Source of the DNA: Saccharomycopsis fibuligera x Saccharomycopsis cf. fibuligera
Lineage: Eukaryota; Ascomycota; Saccharomycetes; Ascoideales; Saccharomycopsidaceae
Reading direction: 5' to 3'
Assembly: GCA_001936135.1 (NCBI GenBank)
Contig: CP012819.1
Coordinates: 992,001 to 1,056,000 of the forward strand
Length of the DNA stretch: 64,000 nucleotides
Below are positions 21,131 to 31,837 of the stretch, piece by piece (the stretch's first letter is position 1; each line of letters begins with the position of its first letter). Position numbers and translations under genes: made by a program. The notes under the pieces were generated by a model. The model saw nothing but the letters and a program-made list of their open reading frames with translations. It was not told where the DNA came from and did no database searches.

Positions 21131-21895
21131 ATGTCTACTAGGAAAGAAAGCAAATCTGTCAAAAAGACTATAAAGACATTATCATTGTCAAACACTAAAC
21201 CAGCCAAAGAACTAGGTCATGGCCATCATAATCGAAGAAGAGGGCCTTGGCAAATGGCGCTTCAAAGATACATTGATCGACCAGAAACTTTCAAAAAAGA
21301 CAATGTGCTTTTCAGCGACGAAAACGTTACTATTATTTTTGATGTTTTCCCCAAAAGCAAAGTACATCTTCTAGTGCTTCCTAGGGACAAATCCAAGACC
21401 TTAGTTCATCCGCTTGTAGCGTTCCAGGATAAGGATTTTAAACTGATAATTGATGATTACATTTACGGTATTGGTAGCAAACTCGCCATTGAAGAATTGC
21501 AAAAAGCACTGCTGACAGAGTGTGTAGAAAAGGTACAAGAACAAAAGAGGGAGGGAAGTGGAAGCGATTACTGGTTACAGCAGCCTGAACGGTTGAAAAT
21601 TGGGATACATTCTGTACCATCTATGGCAAATTTGCACGTTCATATTATGTCTACTGATTTTTGTGGGGCCAACATTAAAAATCGTGGTCATTATAATTCA
21701 TTCAATACTAAGTTTTTCGTGCCTTACAGTGAACTTCCGTTGGAAGATGAAGGAGACGTGAGGTACGATGTAGAAAAAATTAGTTTGATTATTCATAACA
21801 CGGACTTGATTTGTTTGCATTGCGGGAAAATTTTTGGTAATAAGTTTGCTCAGCTAAAGACACATTTGCAGAATGAGGATAAGCATAAAAGATAA
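21131..21895 (+). CDS. HNT3: HNT3, aprataxin-type DNA deadenylase
   Basis: 254 aa. Aprataxins remove AMP left on DNA 5' ends by abortive ligation and act in the nucleus. The protein has a basic N-terminus and a HIT domain (NVTIIFDVFPKSKVHLLVLPR, then MANLHVHIMSTDF around residues 168-180). It ends in the C2HE zinc finger (CLHCGKIFGNKF with the downstream TH...EDKH). The ATG at 21131 is the first in frame; an 8-codon extension needs a TTG start. In the HIT motif the first of the three histidines (His-x-His-x-His in human aprataxin) is Asn here, while the catalytic middle and last His are kept. Confidence 0.93.
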   Translation: MSTRKESKSVKKTIKTLSLSNTKPAKELGHGHHNRRRGPWQMALQRYIDRPETFKKDNVLFSDENVTIIFDVFPKSKVHLLVLPRDKSKTLVHPLVAFQDKDFKLIIDDYIYGIGSKLAIEELQKALLTECVEKVQEQKREGSGSDYWLQQPERLKIGIHSVPSMANLHVHIMSTDFCGANIKNRGHYNSFNTKFFVPYSELPLEDEGDVRYDVEKISLIIHNTDLICLHCGKIFGNKFAQLKTHLQNEDKHKR

Positions 21896-22399
21896 TCTGC
21901 TATTTCAAATGGAAAGATCACGGATTGTGGATTGGTTAGTAATAATGGATAACATGCAAATGAATCTGTTTATATATTTATACGCTAAAAGGCTGACTAT
22001 TTTGAAACTGAGATGAATTATAATACAGTTTTTTAATTTCCTCGCTGACATTTTAAGTAAAATCCAGATGCAGATGCGAGTCAAGAATCGGTGCTACCAA
22101 ATTCTCAAATCAGTTCTTCGGCCAATGTCAAAGAGATAAGTTATGCCTATAGCGCTTGCTACTAATGCTTTCCCTGTTCCACTAGTTCTGGTGACTTTAG
22201 TTCCTCATTTGCTACAACGGATCGCCGTCATGTTCTAATTTTGTGTCACCAAAATCTTTAACAAAAGAGGGTTATGCAGTACAATGCATATTTTCTGCAG
22301 TTACATGCATTTTTATCAACATACATAGTCCTGCATTGTGGGTGGTTTTAAGTGTTACTCTTGATGGACCCAAGGCAGAAAGTTTGATGTTTTGGCTTA

Positions 22400-22436
<37 letters not shown>

Positions 22437-22577
22437 AGAATTATATTGTTCTAGCAAATTATTCACCTGTTTATGTTTATCTGGTGTCCTGCCTTTCAAC
22501 TCACAGCATCATTTTTTTAACGATACATAGTAGTTGATTTGAAAGTGATCGAAGTGTAATCATATTATTATTGCACA
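21896..22577. other. intergenic with (AT)n microsatellite
   Basis: Promoter of the membrane-protein gene to the right. A 32-nt (AT)16 run lies at 22403-22434, about 145 bases before that gene's ATG. The ORF at 22243-22530 crosses the microsatellite and looks spurious. Confidence 0.55.
22403..22434. repeat. (AT)16 microsatellite
   Basis: Uninterrupted AT dinucleotides; probably length-variable. Confidence 0.95.
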
Positions 22578-25034
22578 ATGAGTTATAGTAGTAGGTACAA
22601 TACAGATGGAATTAACAAAAAGCCACCAGGAAATAACTTAAGCAACCCGAAAGCAAGCAACATTCATGACAATATTTACGTTAGACAAAACATAGAGAAT
22701 AGTATGGCAAACTATCAATCAATAACAAGAACTCCCGAAAAAAAACTTCCGCCTCTTCCACTTGAAGCTTTATATACCACCCCTTACAGCTACGATACCA
22801 ACTCAGAAACATTCACAGCCATCAATTCCACGCAATCAACTCCAAAAAGGAAGCCACTGTCTGGTTCGACTACCTTCTCGTTTGCCAGCACTATTGCCTC
22901 AAGCACTCACGACCTTGAAGTAAAGAAAAAAAAGCTATCATTAGTTACTGAGTTTACAGAAGCTGAGAAAAAACTTCCCAAGAATTTTAGCTTCATCAAT
23001 TACAGTTTGGATGTCAAAAATGACCTTGAAGCATATGAAATCGCTTCTAAAGAGCATCAGCTTGAGTATTCACAACCAGCACAATCTGACGATCAACCTA
23101 AAAAAACCGTTAAACAAAAGGTGTGTTCTTGGTTCATTAGGGCAAATCTTGCATATACTATATTTTTTCTCATATCTCTCATAACAACAGTGGTTTGTTG
23201 TATTTGCAACATTATGGTATGGGCCTCACAAGCATATTACAAAGATAATGTAGGAGGCATTGATTGGAAAGCTAGATACAGATCCGGAGTGGTTGTGTAC
23301 GCAGTTTATCTAATGTATTCTAAAATATATCAACTCTTTGTGGTGTCATTTTCCTTGAAGTCAAAGAACAATAGCCAGTTAGCTTTGCTATTTGTTTACT
23401 TATTTCTCTTTACTATTTTTGATCTTTTTTATGCGCTGTGTATGCTAAAAGTTAGAGTTAGCAGCATGAAGCTTGTTATTGAACAATACGCGCAAAACAA
23501 TATTGATATCCTACATGATAACGGTAAACACCCAGCAGCCGACAGACAGTTCAACTACAGCTTTCAGATGCCGGGAAAATTTTGTGTTGTTCTTATTGTA
23601 CTGACTTGTGTCTTTCTTGCGAGTCAAATATGCATGTGGATTTTTTACATAGCTAAGGATTTTAGCTGGAAAACTTTCAAGAAAAGTGGTGCGTCCATTA
23701 GTGCGAGAAGAGTTATTTACAACGATCAATTTTTCAGCGCCATATTAGTATTTATTGGTGGAATGGTGCCAATGTTTTTCATTACTGCATATATTATCTC
23801 TTTAAAAAATAATCCATTTTTTATCAATGCGTTGGTTTTGACTGGATTATTGCCATTTTTCTTGGTTTTGAATAATTATTCTTTCAAACGTGGCAACTTT
23901 GCGGGGCTTGTGGGATGCATGTTATTTTATTGTTATCTTTTCTTAAACTTGGTGCAATTTCTTAGTATGCTACAGGCAAAAGTTTTAGAATTTGGAATAT
24001 TCATACACTATTTCAGCGCCTTACCAATTTTTCTATCATGTATTGCTGCATTCATTGGCAATTGCAGAAAAATGAGTGAATGTGACTTGGGAGTAGAGAT
24101 TACAGCTAAAAATCTAAACTGCATTTTCTTATTCATTGTCAATTTTGCCAATATTGTGCTAGGCATATTTGAAATAATTTTTTTTGCAAGATACAACTAT
24201 ACTCATAACAGTACTATTCAATATGCAAATAATTGGATGGTTTGTTTTTTGTTTGGGTTTTGTTATTGCTTACTAATTACCGTACTTTGCAGTTATAATT
24301 CCAGACATTACATCAATTTCTTGAGCCTCTATTTAATTTGGGTTTTCAATTGTTTGGTTCTATCTTTTCAATTTTCTAACATATTATTTGCCATTGAGGT
24401 GCATTCTGAACTTTTTATTGGCCAAGGGCTTCAACTTGGAGTGCTATTTTTGATTTCCATATTTTGGTGCATCATAACATTATGCCTAATACAAATTTTT
24501 AGAAATAACAACATCGAAAAAGTGGGTACCTACAATATCGAAAGCTACAAAGCTAGTGATTCTAATCAAATGATGGATTTCAAGACTAAGGCTAAAGTGG
24601 TACAATGTTTGGAATACTTCGGCGCATCAAATATCATTTTTACGTACTTGATTTGTGTTTTTTCTATACAATATTTGCGGTACAATACGTCAAATTATTT
24701 TGTTACAAAGTCACAAATTAGTTTGTCTATTGCCGTGGGCGTTTTGATGACTTTGATCAACATTTTCCATTATTTCATTATCAATACTCTCAAGTGTTAT
24801 GTTATTGGCTTGGCTTCATATATTGTCTTTTTGGTGGTATATGTGTCTTTCCCACTTTATTGTTTAATCGATATCGGGAAACAATATGCTGCTATTGAAA
24901 ATCAATTGTTGTTTCCGGAAACCACTAACTTGAAGATTTCCATGACTTTTTCGGTAATAATGTTGCTAGTTATTGGTTTTAACGTTTGTCTTAGCGGGTG
25001 GATTATCAAACTTCAAAGATCCTTCACATATTAA
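22578..25034 (+). CDS. unrecognised polytopic membrane protein, 818 aa
   Basis: I do not recognise this family. The first about 180 residues are hydrophilic, Ser/Thr/Lys-rich, with a Pro-rich KKLPPLPLEAL and several short repeats of KKLP. From about residue 185 to the end there are some 16 to 18 hydrophobic segments, many rich in Phe, Ile and Cys, with short loops. Parts look internally repeated: a hydrophobic hairpin followed by a W-K/basic-Ser-Gly segment and then Tyr/Phe-rich helices occurs near 195-270 and again near 340-420. The C-terminus ends soon after the last membrane helix. There is no transporter, GPCR or glycosyltransferase signature I can name. Membrane location is clear; function is unknown. 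It could be a lineage-specific plasma-membrane or vacuolar protein. Confidence 0.8.
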   Translation: MSYSSRYNTDGINKKPPGNNLSNPKASNIHDNIYVRQNIENSMANYQSITRTPEKKLPPLPLEALYTTPYSYDTNSETFTAINSTQSTPKRKPLSGSTTFSFASTIASSTHDLEVKKKKLSLVTEFTEAEKKLPKNFSFINYSLDVKNDLEAYEIASKEHQLEYSQPAQSDDQPKKTVKQKVCSWFIRANLAYTIFFLISLITTVVCCICNIMVWASQAYYKDNVGGIDWKARYRSGVVVYAVYLMYSKIYQLFVVSFSLKSKNNSQLALLFVYLFLFTIFDLFYALCMLKVRVSSMKLVIEQYAQNNIDILHDNGKHPAADRQFNYSFQMPGKFCVVLIVLTCVFLASQICMWIFYIAKDFSWKTFKKSGASISARRVIYNDQFFSAILVFIGGMVPMFFITAYIISLKNNPFFINALVLTGLLPFFLVLNNYSFKRGNFAGLVGCMLFYCYLFLNLVQFLSMLQAKVLEFGIFIHYFSALPIFLSCIAAFIGNCRKMSECDLGVEITAKNLNCIFLFIVNFANIVLGIFEIIFFARYNYTHNSTIQYANNWMVCFLFGFCYCLLITVLCSYNSRHYINFLSLYLIWVFNCLVLSFQFSNILFAIEVHSELFIGQGLQLGVLFLISIFWCIITLCLIQIFRNNNIEKVGTYNIESYKASDSNQMMDFKTKAKVVQCLEYFGASNIIFTYLICVFSIQYLRYNTSNYFVTKSQISLSIAVGVLMTLINIFHYFIINTLKCYVIGLASYIVFLVVYVSFPLYCLIDIGKQYAAIENQLLFPETTNLKISMTFSVIMLLVIGFNVCLSGWIIKLQRSFTY

Positions 25035-25385
25035 AGTTGCCTTTTATTTTTCTAATATATTACGTTCGATGTATTGCTTTTTAGTTTTTGCCAAAAATTT
25101 ATGATGTTAATTTTTCTTTAAAAGCTTGAAATTATATTCAATATGAACATTTTGATTTTCTTCTAATATGTATTAATATAATATATGATATTTCTCATAT
25201 ATACGTATGTACATGCAATAATATGCGTGAATCATAAGGAACAAATTTTTTATTAAATGGGAAAATTAAAAATAATAATAACAAAAGCATCAAAATATTC
25301 AACATCACGTATATCTGCAAGCATACAGTCCATCAACTTTGAATACAAAACTTCAAAAGTTTATCCATTATCCCACAACACCAAG
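25035..25385. other. intergenic, SNU114 promoter
   Basis: AT-rich, with an in-frame ATG at 25257 that would add 43 residues to SNU114 (see that entry). No other feature. Confidence 0.5.
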
Positions 25386-28300
25386 ATGGACGAGAATCTT
25401 TATGATGAATTTGGTAATTATATAGGAGACGTTGATGATTCTGACGCTGAGTCAGAAGTCAATGTTTCCTCCGAAGTCCAAGACGAATCTGATGTTGAAA
25501 TGAAAGATCACCAAGATAAGTACCACGAACATCAAGAAGAACAGCAAGCTATTGTACTTCATGAAGACAAAAAGTATCACCCAACAATATCTCAAACCTT
25601 TGCCCCGGATGTAGAAGTGGCAATTCATACTAGTGATGCTCAAACGCTAAGCGAACCACTAATAAAGCCGGTCGTTGCAAAGAAAATCATTGTTGAAGAG
25701 AAAAATTTGCCAACGACAAGCTATTCAAGAGACTACTTGGCCAACTTGGCCCGTGATGTGCCTGATAGAGTAAGGAATGTTTCTTTAGTAGGGAATTTGC
25801 ATTCGGGGAAGACTAGTTTTTTGGATATGCTTATTTTGCAAACACATCCTTATATTCTTGAAGAAAATCAACATTTGAAGACTAAGAATTTTAAATCGCT
25901 TCGGTATTCTGATAATCATAAGTTGGAAATAGAAAGAGGATTATCTTTGAAAACTTCAGCTGCTACTTTGCTCTTACCCAACTTAAAATTAACATCTATT
26001 GTTGTTAATATATTTGATTCCCCTGGGCATGTCACTTTTAGCGATGAGATTGCAGCGGCGCAAAGATTATCCGATACATCAATTTTGATAGTTGATATAG
26101 TCGAAGGCTTAACTATGGTGGATAAGGTAGCACTCAAGAATGCCATTGCTAATGATATTGCTATTAATGTTGTTTTGAACAAAATTGATAGATTGATTCT
26201 TGAGTTGAAATTGCCAATATTAGACGCATACTATAAGATAAGATACACAATTGAAGAGATCAACCATTACATTAGCCATGAGTTGCAAGAATTGTTGCCT
26301 AAATATTCTCATAGCACGGTACTTTCACCAGAGTTGAATAATGTATGCTTTGCGTCCGCCAAGTTACATTTTGTCTTTAATTTGACATCATTTGCTACAA
26401 AGTATCTTGAATTGAATAATATCATTGACGATATAGATGTGAGAAAATTCGCGACTAGATTATGGGGCGATAGTATATGTTATAATGAAGCCACGGGAAA
26501 ATTTTACAAAAAAACCGCAAAGCAGTTTAGTCATAAAAACTCATTCATATTTTTCGTCTTGGAGCCATTATACAAGCTCATTTCAATTTCTATCTCCAAA
26601 GACCATCAGGAATTGTCAAGATTATTATATGACAATTTCAAAATCTCATTACACAAGAACTATTTCAAATTAGATTCGCAAATCTTGTTGACCAAAGTAT
26701 TCCAAGAATTTTTCAAATCAAGTTTTGGGTTTGCTGACATGATTGAACATTCTGCCCCATCACCAGTTGCCAATGCGCCAAACAGACTACTTAGTCAAGT
26801 TAATGCTCCTTTGACTCAATTGAAGAAAAACAATAACAACTATAATAGCAGCAATTCAGTATTACAAGCGATTAACTTGTGCTCATCTGGTGGGCCCCTC
26901 ATTGCGAATGTAGCCAAATTGATAGATACGCCCACAGGGGAAAATTTTTATGGATTAACGAGGGTATATTCAGGTGCGTTAAAGATTGGTCAAGTGGTAA
27001 AATTGCTCAGCGAGTCATATTCAGCAGACGAAAATAATGAAGATTTTGTGGAATTTGAAATCAAAGAGCTTTTTATTCCTTGTGCAAGATACAATTTCGA
27101 GGTTAGTGAAGTTGCCGCGGGTGGGGTATGTCTTATTGGCGGTGAGATTTCTCAATTCATGAACAAAAGTGCCACTTTGTATGATGGTCAGCTTAGCTCA
27201 ACTGACGATGAACCATTATATGCGTTTAAGCAAATTGACTATATAACACCGCCAGTATTTAAAGTTAGCATCAAGCCAGACATGCCGTCCCATTTACCGG
27301 AATTATTATCATCTTTGCAAAATATTAACAAAAGTTATTTGGGCGCTCACATCAAAGTAGAAGAAAGTGGAGAGTATGTGATTTCTGGGCCGGGTGAACT
27401 TTACTTGGATTGTTTACTTTACGACTTAAGATATTTGTATGCGGATAAGTTGGAAATCAAAGTGTCTGAACCTTTTGTCAGATTCGAAGAAACCATCTTG
27501 GAAAAATCATTATCGAAGTTGACAGTACATTCAAACAATGGGAAAAATTCCATAAGTTTGATATGTGAGCCATTGGAGGATGCTATTATTAAAGATTTAA
27601 GCTCCGATGGTAGCGTTGCTAATAAACTTGTTGCTGATTTTGATAAATTGACAAAACGTCAAGTGGCTAAGATTTTCCAAACACAATTTGGCTGGGACGC
27701 ATTAGCAGCGCGGTCTATATGGAGCGTGGGGCCAAAAGAAACAAATGGTAGTAGTGGTAATGGTATCAACATCTTAGTGGATGACACATTGCCTGATGAA
27801 GTCAACAAGGATGACTTGAATTTTTTGAAAGAATCAATAATTCAAGGTTTTGCATGGGCAGTTAAACAAGGCCCATTATGCGATGAAACAATATCAAATG
27901 TGAAGTTCAGAATCATTGGGGCCACTTTATCGGAAGATGTATTAGAAAGAGGGCCTGGTCAAATCTTACCTATGGTGCGCAAAGCATGCTACGCTACATT
28001 TTTGATTTCTACCCCGAAATTACTAGAACCAATTTATGAAGTTTCTATTACTTGCACTAAGCAATCAGTGGATGCTATTGATAAGATATTAAGTAGAAGA
28101 AGAGGAGGTATAATGGATAGACAACCAATTGTGGCTACCCAACTTTTACGTTGTACCGGGTATATCCCAGTGATGGATTCTGTTGGGTTTGAAACTGATT
28201 TGAGATTATTGACTCAGGGCCAAGCAATGTGCTTATTGAGATTTCATGAATGGGGGCTTGTCAGTGGGGATCCATTGGATAAGGATGCTTTTATTCCTAA

Positions 28301-28448
28301 ATTGAAGCCTGCTTCTTCGCAAAGTTTGGCCAGAGATCTTGTGGTGAAGACTAGAAGAAGAAAAGGGTTGAATGGGGAGCCAAGTTTAGAAAAGTATTTG
28401 GATGATAAAACTATTGAAAGGCTTAGAAATAATGGGGTTATTGATTGA
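25386..28448 (+). CDS. SNU114: SNU114, U5 snRNP GTPase
   Basis: 1,020 aa, close to S. cerevisiae Snu114 (1,008). It is an EF-2-like GTPase of the U5 snRNP that controls spliceosome activation and disassembly with Brr2 and Prp8. I chose the ATG at 25386 because it gives MDENLYDEFGNYIGD, which matches the start of human EFTUD2; an in-frame ATG at 25257 adds 43 basic residues not expected in the family. The acidic N-terminus is followed by the G domain: P-loop LHSGKTSF, switch/G3 DSPGHVTFSD, G4 NKIDRLILELKLP. Domains II-V follow to a C-terminus with RRRGGIMDRQP and TQGQAMCLLRFHEWGLVSGDP, typical of this family. Confidence 0.95.
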   Translation: MDENLYDEFGNYIGDVDDSDAESEVNVSSEVQDESDVEMKDHQDKYHEHQEEQQAIVLHEDKKYHPTISQTFAPDVEVAIHTSDAQTLSEPLIKPVVAKKIIVEEKNLPTTSYSRDYLANLARDVPDRVRNVSLVGNLHSGKTSFLDMLILQTHPYILEENQHLKTKNFKSLRYSDNHKLEIERGLSLKTSAATLLLPNLKLTSIVVNIFDSPGHVTFSDEIAAAQRLSDTSILIVDIVEGLTMVDKVALKNAIANDIAINVVLNKIDRLILELKLPILDAYYKIRYTIEEINHYISHELQELLPKYSHSTVLSPELNNVCFASAKLHFVFNLTSFATKYLELNNIIDDIDVRKFATRLWGDSICYNEATGKFYKKTAKQFSHKNSFIFFVLEPLYKLISISISKDHQELSRLLYDNFKISLHKNYFKLDSQILLTKVFQEFFKSSFGFADMIEHSAPSPVANAPNRLLSQVNAPLTQLKKNNNNYNSSNSVLQAINLCSSGGPLIANVAKLIDTPTGENFYGLTRVYSGALKIGQVVKLLSESYSADENNEDFVEFEIKELFIPCARYNFEVSEVAAGGVCLIGGEISQFMNKSATLYDGQLSSTDDEPLYAFKQIDYITPPVFKVSIKPDMPSHLPELLSSLQNINKSYLGAHIKVEESGEYVISGPGELYLDCLLYDLRYLYADKLEIKVSEPFVRFEETILEKSLSKLTVHSNNGKNSISLICEPLEDAIIKDLSSDGSVANKLVADFDKLTKRQVAKIFQTQFGWDALAARSIWSVGPKETNGSSGNGINILVDDTLPDEVNKDDLNFLKESIIQGFAWAVKQGPLCDETISNVKFRIIGATLSEDVLERGPGQILPMVRKACYATFLISTPKLLEPIYEVSITCTKQSVDAIDKILSRRRGGIMDRQPIVATQLLRCTGYIPVMDSVGFETDLRLLTQGQAMCLLRFHEWGLVSGDPLDKDAFIPKLKPASSQSLARDLVVKTRRRKGLNGEPSLEKYLDDKTIERLRNNGVID

Positions 28449-29244
28449 TTTTTAGAGAATTCCTTGTTATATAGATAGCTGTGTATTATTAATGATAGAT
28501 TTTATGTGATATGCTGTAGTCTACATTGGCATATTTCTATTGCGCGCAGAATGATTTCAATGTACTATTTGTAACGTTCTTATTTTGTTACAATTAAATT
28601 GAAACAAATTGTTTTGATAAACAAGTGTTAGGGTAAAATAGCAAATGCACAAAAATGCTAATTTATAATACTTATTTTTTTCTTTATAAACTATAAGAAA
28701 TCCTTTTGATTAAAAATAAAATTTTTGTTCAATTAATGAGATATGTACAAGCTTATATCTGAAAAAACCACCTTCGGGCCACCACTCGCTGAAAACAAAG
28801 GCACACTTTCTATCACAAGATGATGTGATAAACTAATGACTTGAATTATTGTACATGAGGTAGATGAAACAGAGCAAAGGAAGTGGAGAGTAGAGGGGAG
28901 GAAGAGCAAATGGAGTAAACAGCCGCATAAAGATGAAATTGAGACAACAATTATGATGGTTGAAAAGGAAAGAAGAGAAAAAAAGGCAAGTAAAGTTAAA
29001 AAAAAAATGAAAGCATAACTAAAATGAACCTAATAGAAATAAAGTGATGAAATATGAAAAAAGAGGATAAAAATAAAGCTTCGTTAAATGAAAGACATGT
29101 TGACCATTAATAATCGTAATCATCAGGGATTAAGCGGTATTTTAATAGACGAAACTGATAAATACCTAGGCACTGAACGATGCAACTTATCAATGATATC
29201 AAACATTCTCAGTGGTAAAATTTCTTTGTAATTGAAGTCAACAA
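28449..29244. other. convergent intergenic between SNU114 and TIM17
   Basis: 3' regions of two convergent genes. There is a purine-rich stretch at about 28860-29060 (plus strand) and nothing that looks like a gene. Confidence 0.55.
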
Positions 29245-29994
29245 TTATGCTGCCAATGGCTGACCGTTAGGATCATACATAGGAGCTTGAGGAGGAGCCG
29301 TCATGTATTTTTGCATTAGTATACCAGCCCCTTCAATAAGACCCAACAAAATACCACAACTAATAGCAGAATTTCTAGTATGTTTCCAACCACCTCTAAT
29401 AGCCAAAGAGCCACCAGTGAAAAACCCAGCAATGATAGCATTCCAAGGGTCTTCTCTTTTTCTAACTGCTTTAACTGCACAATCATAAGTGGAAAATAAA
29501 CCACCCCAAACACCAAAATTACCACCAACCACTGGTGCTCTTGCTTTGATAGCGGAAAGAGCACCTAAACGTCTTTCACCCAACGGAGAGTTACGGAACC
29601 CTTTAATACCATGCCAGACGCAACCACCAACGACCTATAAATGGATTAATGTTAGTATTTGGGTCAACGAAATGAAAATGATTTGGTCCGCCATCGGTGA
29701 CCGACGGGAAATATCATCGAGAGCCAATCAGTACGCCAACGAAGAATTGAAATGAAATGAAGTAAATTGAATCGATTGTGAGCGTGTTATATTCCAATGT
29801 GATTGAACTTATTATTAATGAATTGGATTAAAATATTAAATGACTGACTGACTGACTAACTGAATGACTGACTCCGAATGATTTCTAGTTAAATTAACTC
29901 AGCTACTTACACCCATAGCAAAAGCACCACCAAAATCGCTAATAACAACCATTGGACATGGGTCTCTGGTATGATCGGCTTCAACGTTAGACAT
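29245..29994 (-). CDS. TIM17: TIM17, mitochondrial import channel subunit, two exons
   Basis: Spliced: exon 1 at 29911-29994 (28 codons, [17 protein letters not shown] then [11 protein letters not shown]), intron 29635-29910 (GTAAGT donor, TACTAAC at 29651-29657, TAG acceptor), exon 2 at 29245-29634; 157 aa, against 158 in S. cerevisiae. Tim17 is a core TIM23-complex subunit of the inner mitochondrial membrane. The protein follows the family throughout: [64 protein letters not shown]. The two conserved Cys (in DPCP, and VGGCVW in the first helix) are present in exon 1 and exon 2. It diverges from RPB4. The intron contains a GACT tandem stretch. Confidence 0.96.
29841..29875. repeat. (GACT)n-like repeat inside the TIM17 intron
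   Basis: TGACTGACTGACTGACTAAC followed by TGAATGACTGACTC; short, imperfect, intronic. Confidence 0.85.
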
Positions 29995-30727
29995 TATTGA
30001 TTATTAATATTGTTATGTAATGCGATACTATGTGATGTGATATTATAACAGTGCTAAAAAGGATAGCTGACTATGTGCAAGGAAATGCGTATTATTTTTT
30101 ATTATAATTATTAGTTGTGGCAATTATGGGGCTTCGTCTCTCTTGCACTTGACGCTTCTTTCACTCAAATTAAAATTAAAAATAAAAATTTTTTTTTGTT
30201 CTAACTTTCAAATTGTGTTAGTCATTAATGACATAATCACCTGATTATATAATAAAATGTAATGTATAGATATATATATATATATATATATATTAGTATG
30301 CAGTAAAAAGCAAGAGTCACATTCCATAAGTCATAATATATAAATCACATGACCATAAATGTCGCGAAATTGAAAAAAGTGAAAACAAAATACCGAAACA
30401 GAGCAAGAGTAGATGAATATACTGCTGAACATAGAATAGTCAAGCTGACGTCTTATCGGTAGTTAGCTCATCGGCCCTTTAACCTGTCTCTTACAACATT
30501 AATCTTCTAACATAGCATAAAATCATACTACCTCTCTTTTGGGTTTTATTTCTTTTCAATTCTTCTCATTCATTTGCTTCAATTACTCTCAAAACATAGC
30601 ATTGCATTACATCATACCATACCAATAAGTCACTACACCTTTCTCGCAAACTTCAATAAAATCTGTACTTCAATTCAAACACATATACACACACATACAC
30701 ACACAGACACATACAGGCACACACAAA
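29995..30727. other. divergent promoter of TIM17 and RPB4
   Basis: About 730 bases. A (TA)11 run lies at 30271-30292. The last about 45 bases before the RPB4 ATG form an ACACACAY-rich leader (30680-30727), which would be an unstructured, C/A-rich 5' UTR. Confidence 0.6.
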
Positions 30728-31345
30728 ATGAATGTTTCTACATCAACTTTTGGTACTCGCAGAAAGAGAAGAAATGTTGGCACTGTTGGCGATCAAGAAA
30801 ACGCCGCCGAGTTGCAGCTAGGCCCCGAATTCAGCGAAACCCAAATCGATCACGATGGTAACACTCAACAACTAGTGGCACTTAATTTATCCGAAGCTAG
30901 AATCCTTATCAGAGAAGCCCTCAAAGAGCGTAAAAAGGTTATGGAAGCCAAACATGGTATTAGTAGTAGCGGTGGGGATGGTGGTCTTAATGGCACTGGT
31001 GATGATAGCGGAGATGCCGAAGAAGAAGACGATGAAGTTATTGCTAAAGTCGCTTTAGCTCCCGGAGCCAATGAAGTGTTAAAGAAAACTTTAGAATATT
31101 TAAATATATTTGCTAGATTTAGAGACCAAGAAACTTGTTCGGTGGTGGAAAGTTTGTTGAAACCTAAAGATTACGAAGATAAAGAGTTTGCTTTGCATCC
31201 ATTTGAAATTGCTCAATTGGGCTCATTAGCTTGTGATGAACCTGATGAAGCAAAAACTTTAATTCCAAGTTTGACTAACAAGAAGACTGATGAAGAAATG
31301 TTGGAAGTGCTAAATCAGCTACGTACTTATGAAACTCCAAATTGA
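30728..31345 (+). CDS. RPB4: RPB4, RNA polymerase II stalk subunit
   Basis: 205 aa (S. cerevisiae 221). Rpb4 pairs with Rpb7 to form the Pol II stalk and also accompanies mRNA to the cytoplasm. The N-terminus contains NAAELQLGPEFSETQ and LNLSEARILIREALKER. A linker rich in Gly, Asp and Glu (about residues 85-112) is variable in yeasts. The C-terminal HRDC-like half reads LKKTLEYLNIFARFRDQETC, LHPFEIAQLGSLACDEPDEA and ends near LIPSLTNKKTDEEMLEVLNQL. All are Rpb4 family hallmarks. The ATG is preceded by an A-rich context (ACAAAATG). Confidence 0.95.
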   Translation: MNVSTSTFGTRRKRRNVGTVGDQENAAELQLGPEFSETQIDHDGNTQQLVALNLSEARILIREALKERKKVMEAKHGISSSGGDGGLNGTGDDSGDAEEEDDEVIAKVALAPGANEVLKKTLEYLNIFARFRDQETCSVVESLLKPKDYEDKEFALHPFEIAQLGSLACDEPDEAKTLIPSLTNKKTDEEMLEVLNQLRTYETPN

Positions 31346-31798
31346 TTTATCGGGTTCTACCTTGCTTGGTTTTCAGGATTATCAATGCAATTTTTCGTCA
31401 TACTTTTTGCTGGTTTAGGTTATTATCAATGAAGAACACCATTGAGTGTAATCGATTCTTGATTCAGTTTAACGGCTCCCAAAAAGTCGAAAAACTCAGA
31501 AAAAGCTGAAAAAATTAAAACAATTTCAATTAGTATCAAAAGCACAAAAATTGAAACGATTTTTCCATGAGCACAAAAATGCCAAGAAAATACTTGATAC
31601 TTTGCTTCCAGCATGTGCATAAATAACTAAGGATCTACTACACTATTTACTATCCTCTTTTTCATTTCATCTTATTCTCCAAAAAAGCAAACAAAGCAAA
31701 AAAGTTCAAATTGCTCTTTTTTTGTCTATCATCTTTCCACTGTTATTCATGTTTTTCTTAAATCTATTATTAATTTTTGTCATTTTCTCACTGTTATT

Positions 31799-31837
<39 letters not shown>

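Noticed and set aside
22578-25034. assignment of the 818-aa membrane protein to the Kch1 potassium transporter family
   Set aside because: Length and helix number are about twice those of Kch1 and no shared motif could be pointed out.
25257-25385. 43-residue N-terminal extension of SNU114
   Set aside because: The extension is basic and unlike the family, whereas the downstream ATG starts the conserved DENLYDEFGNYIG sequence.
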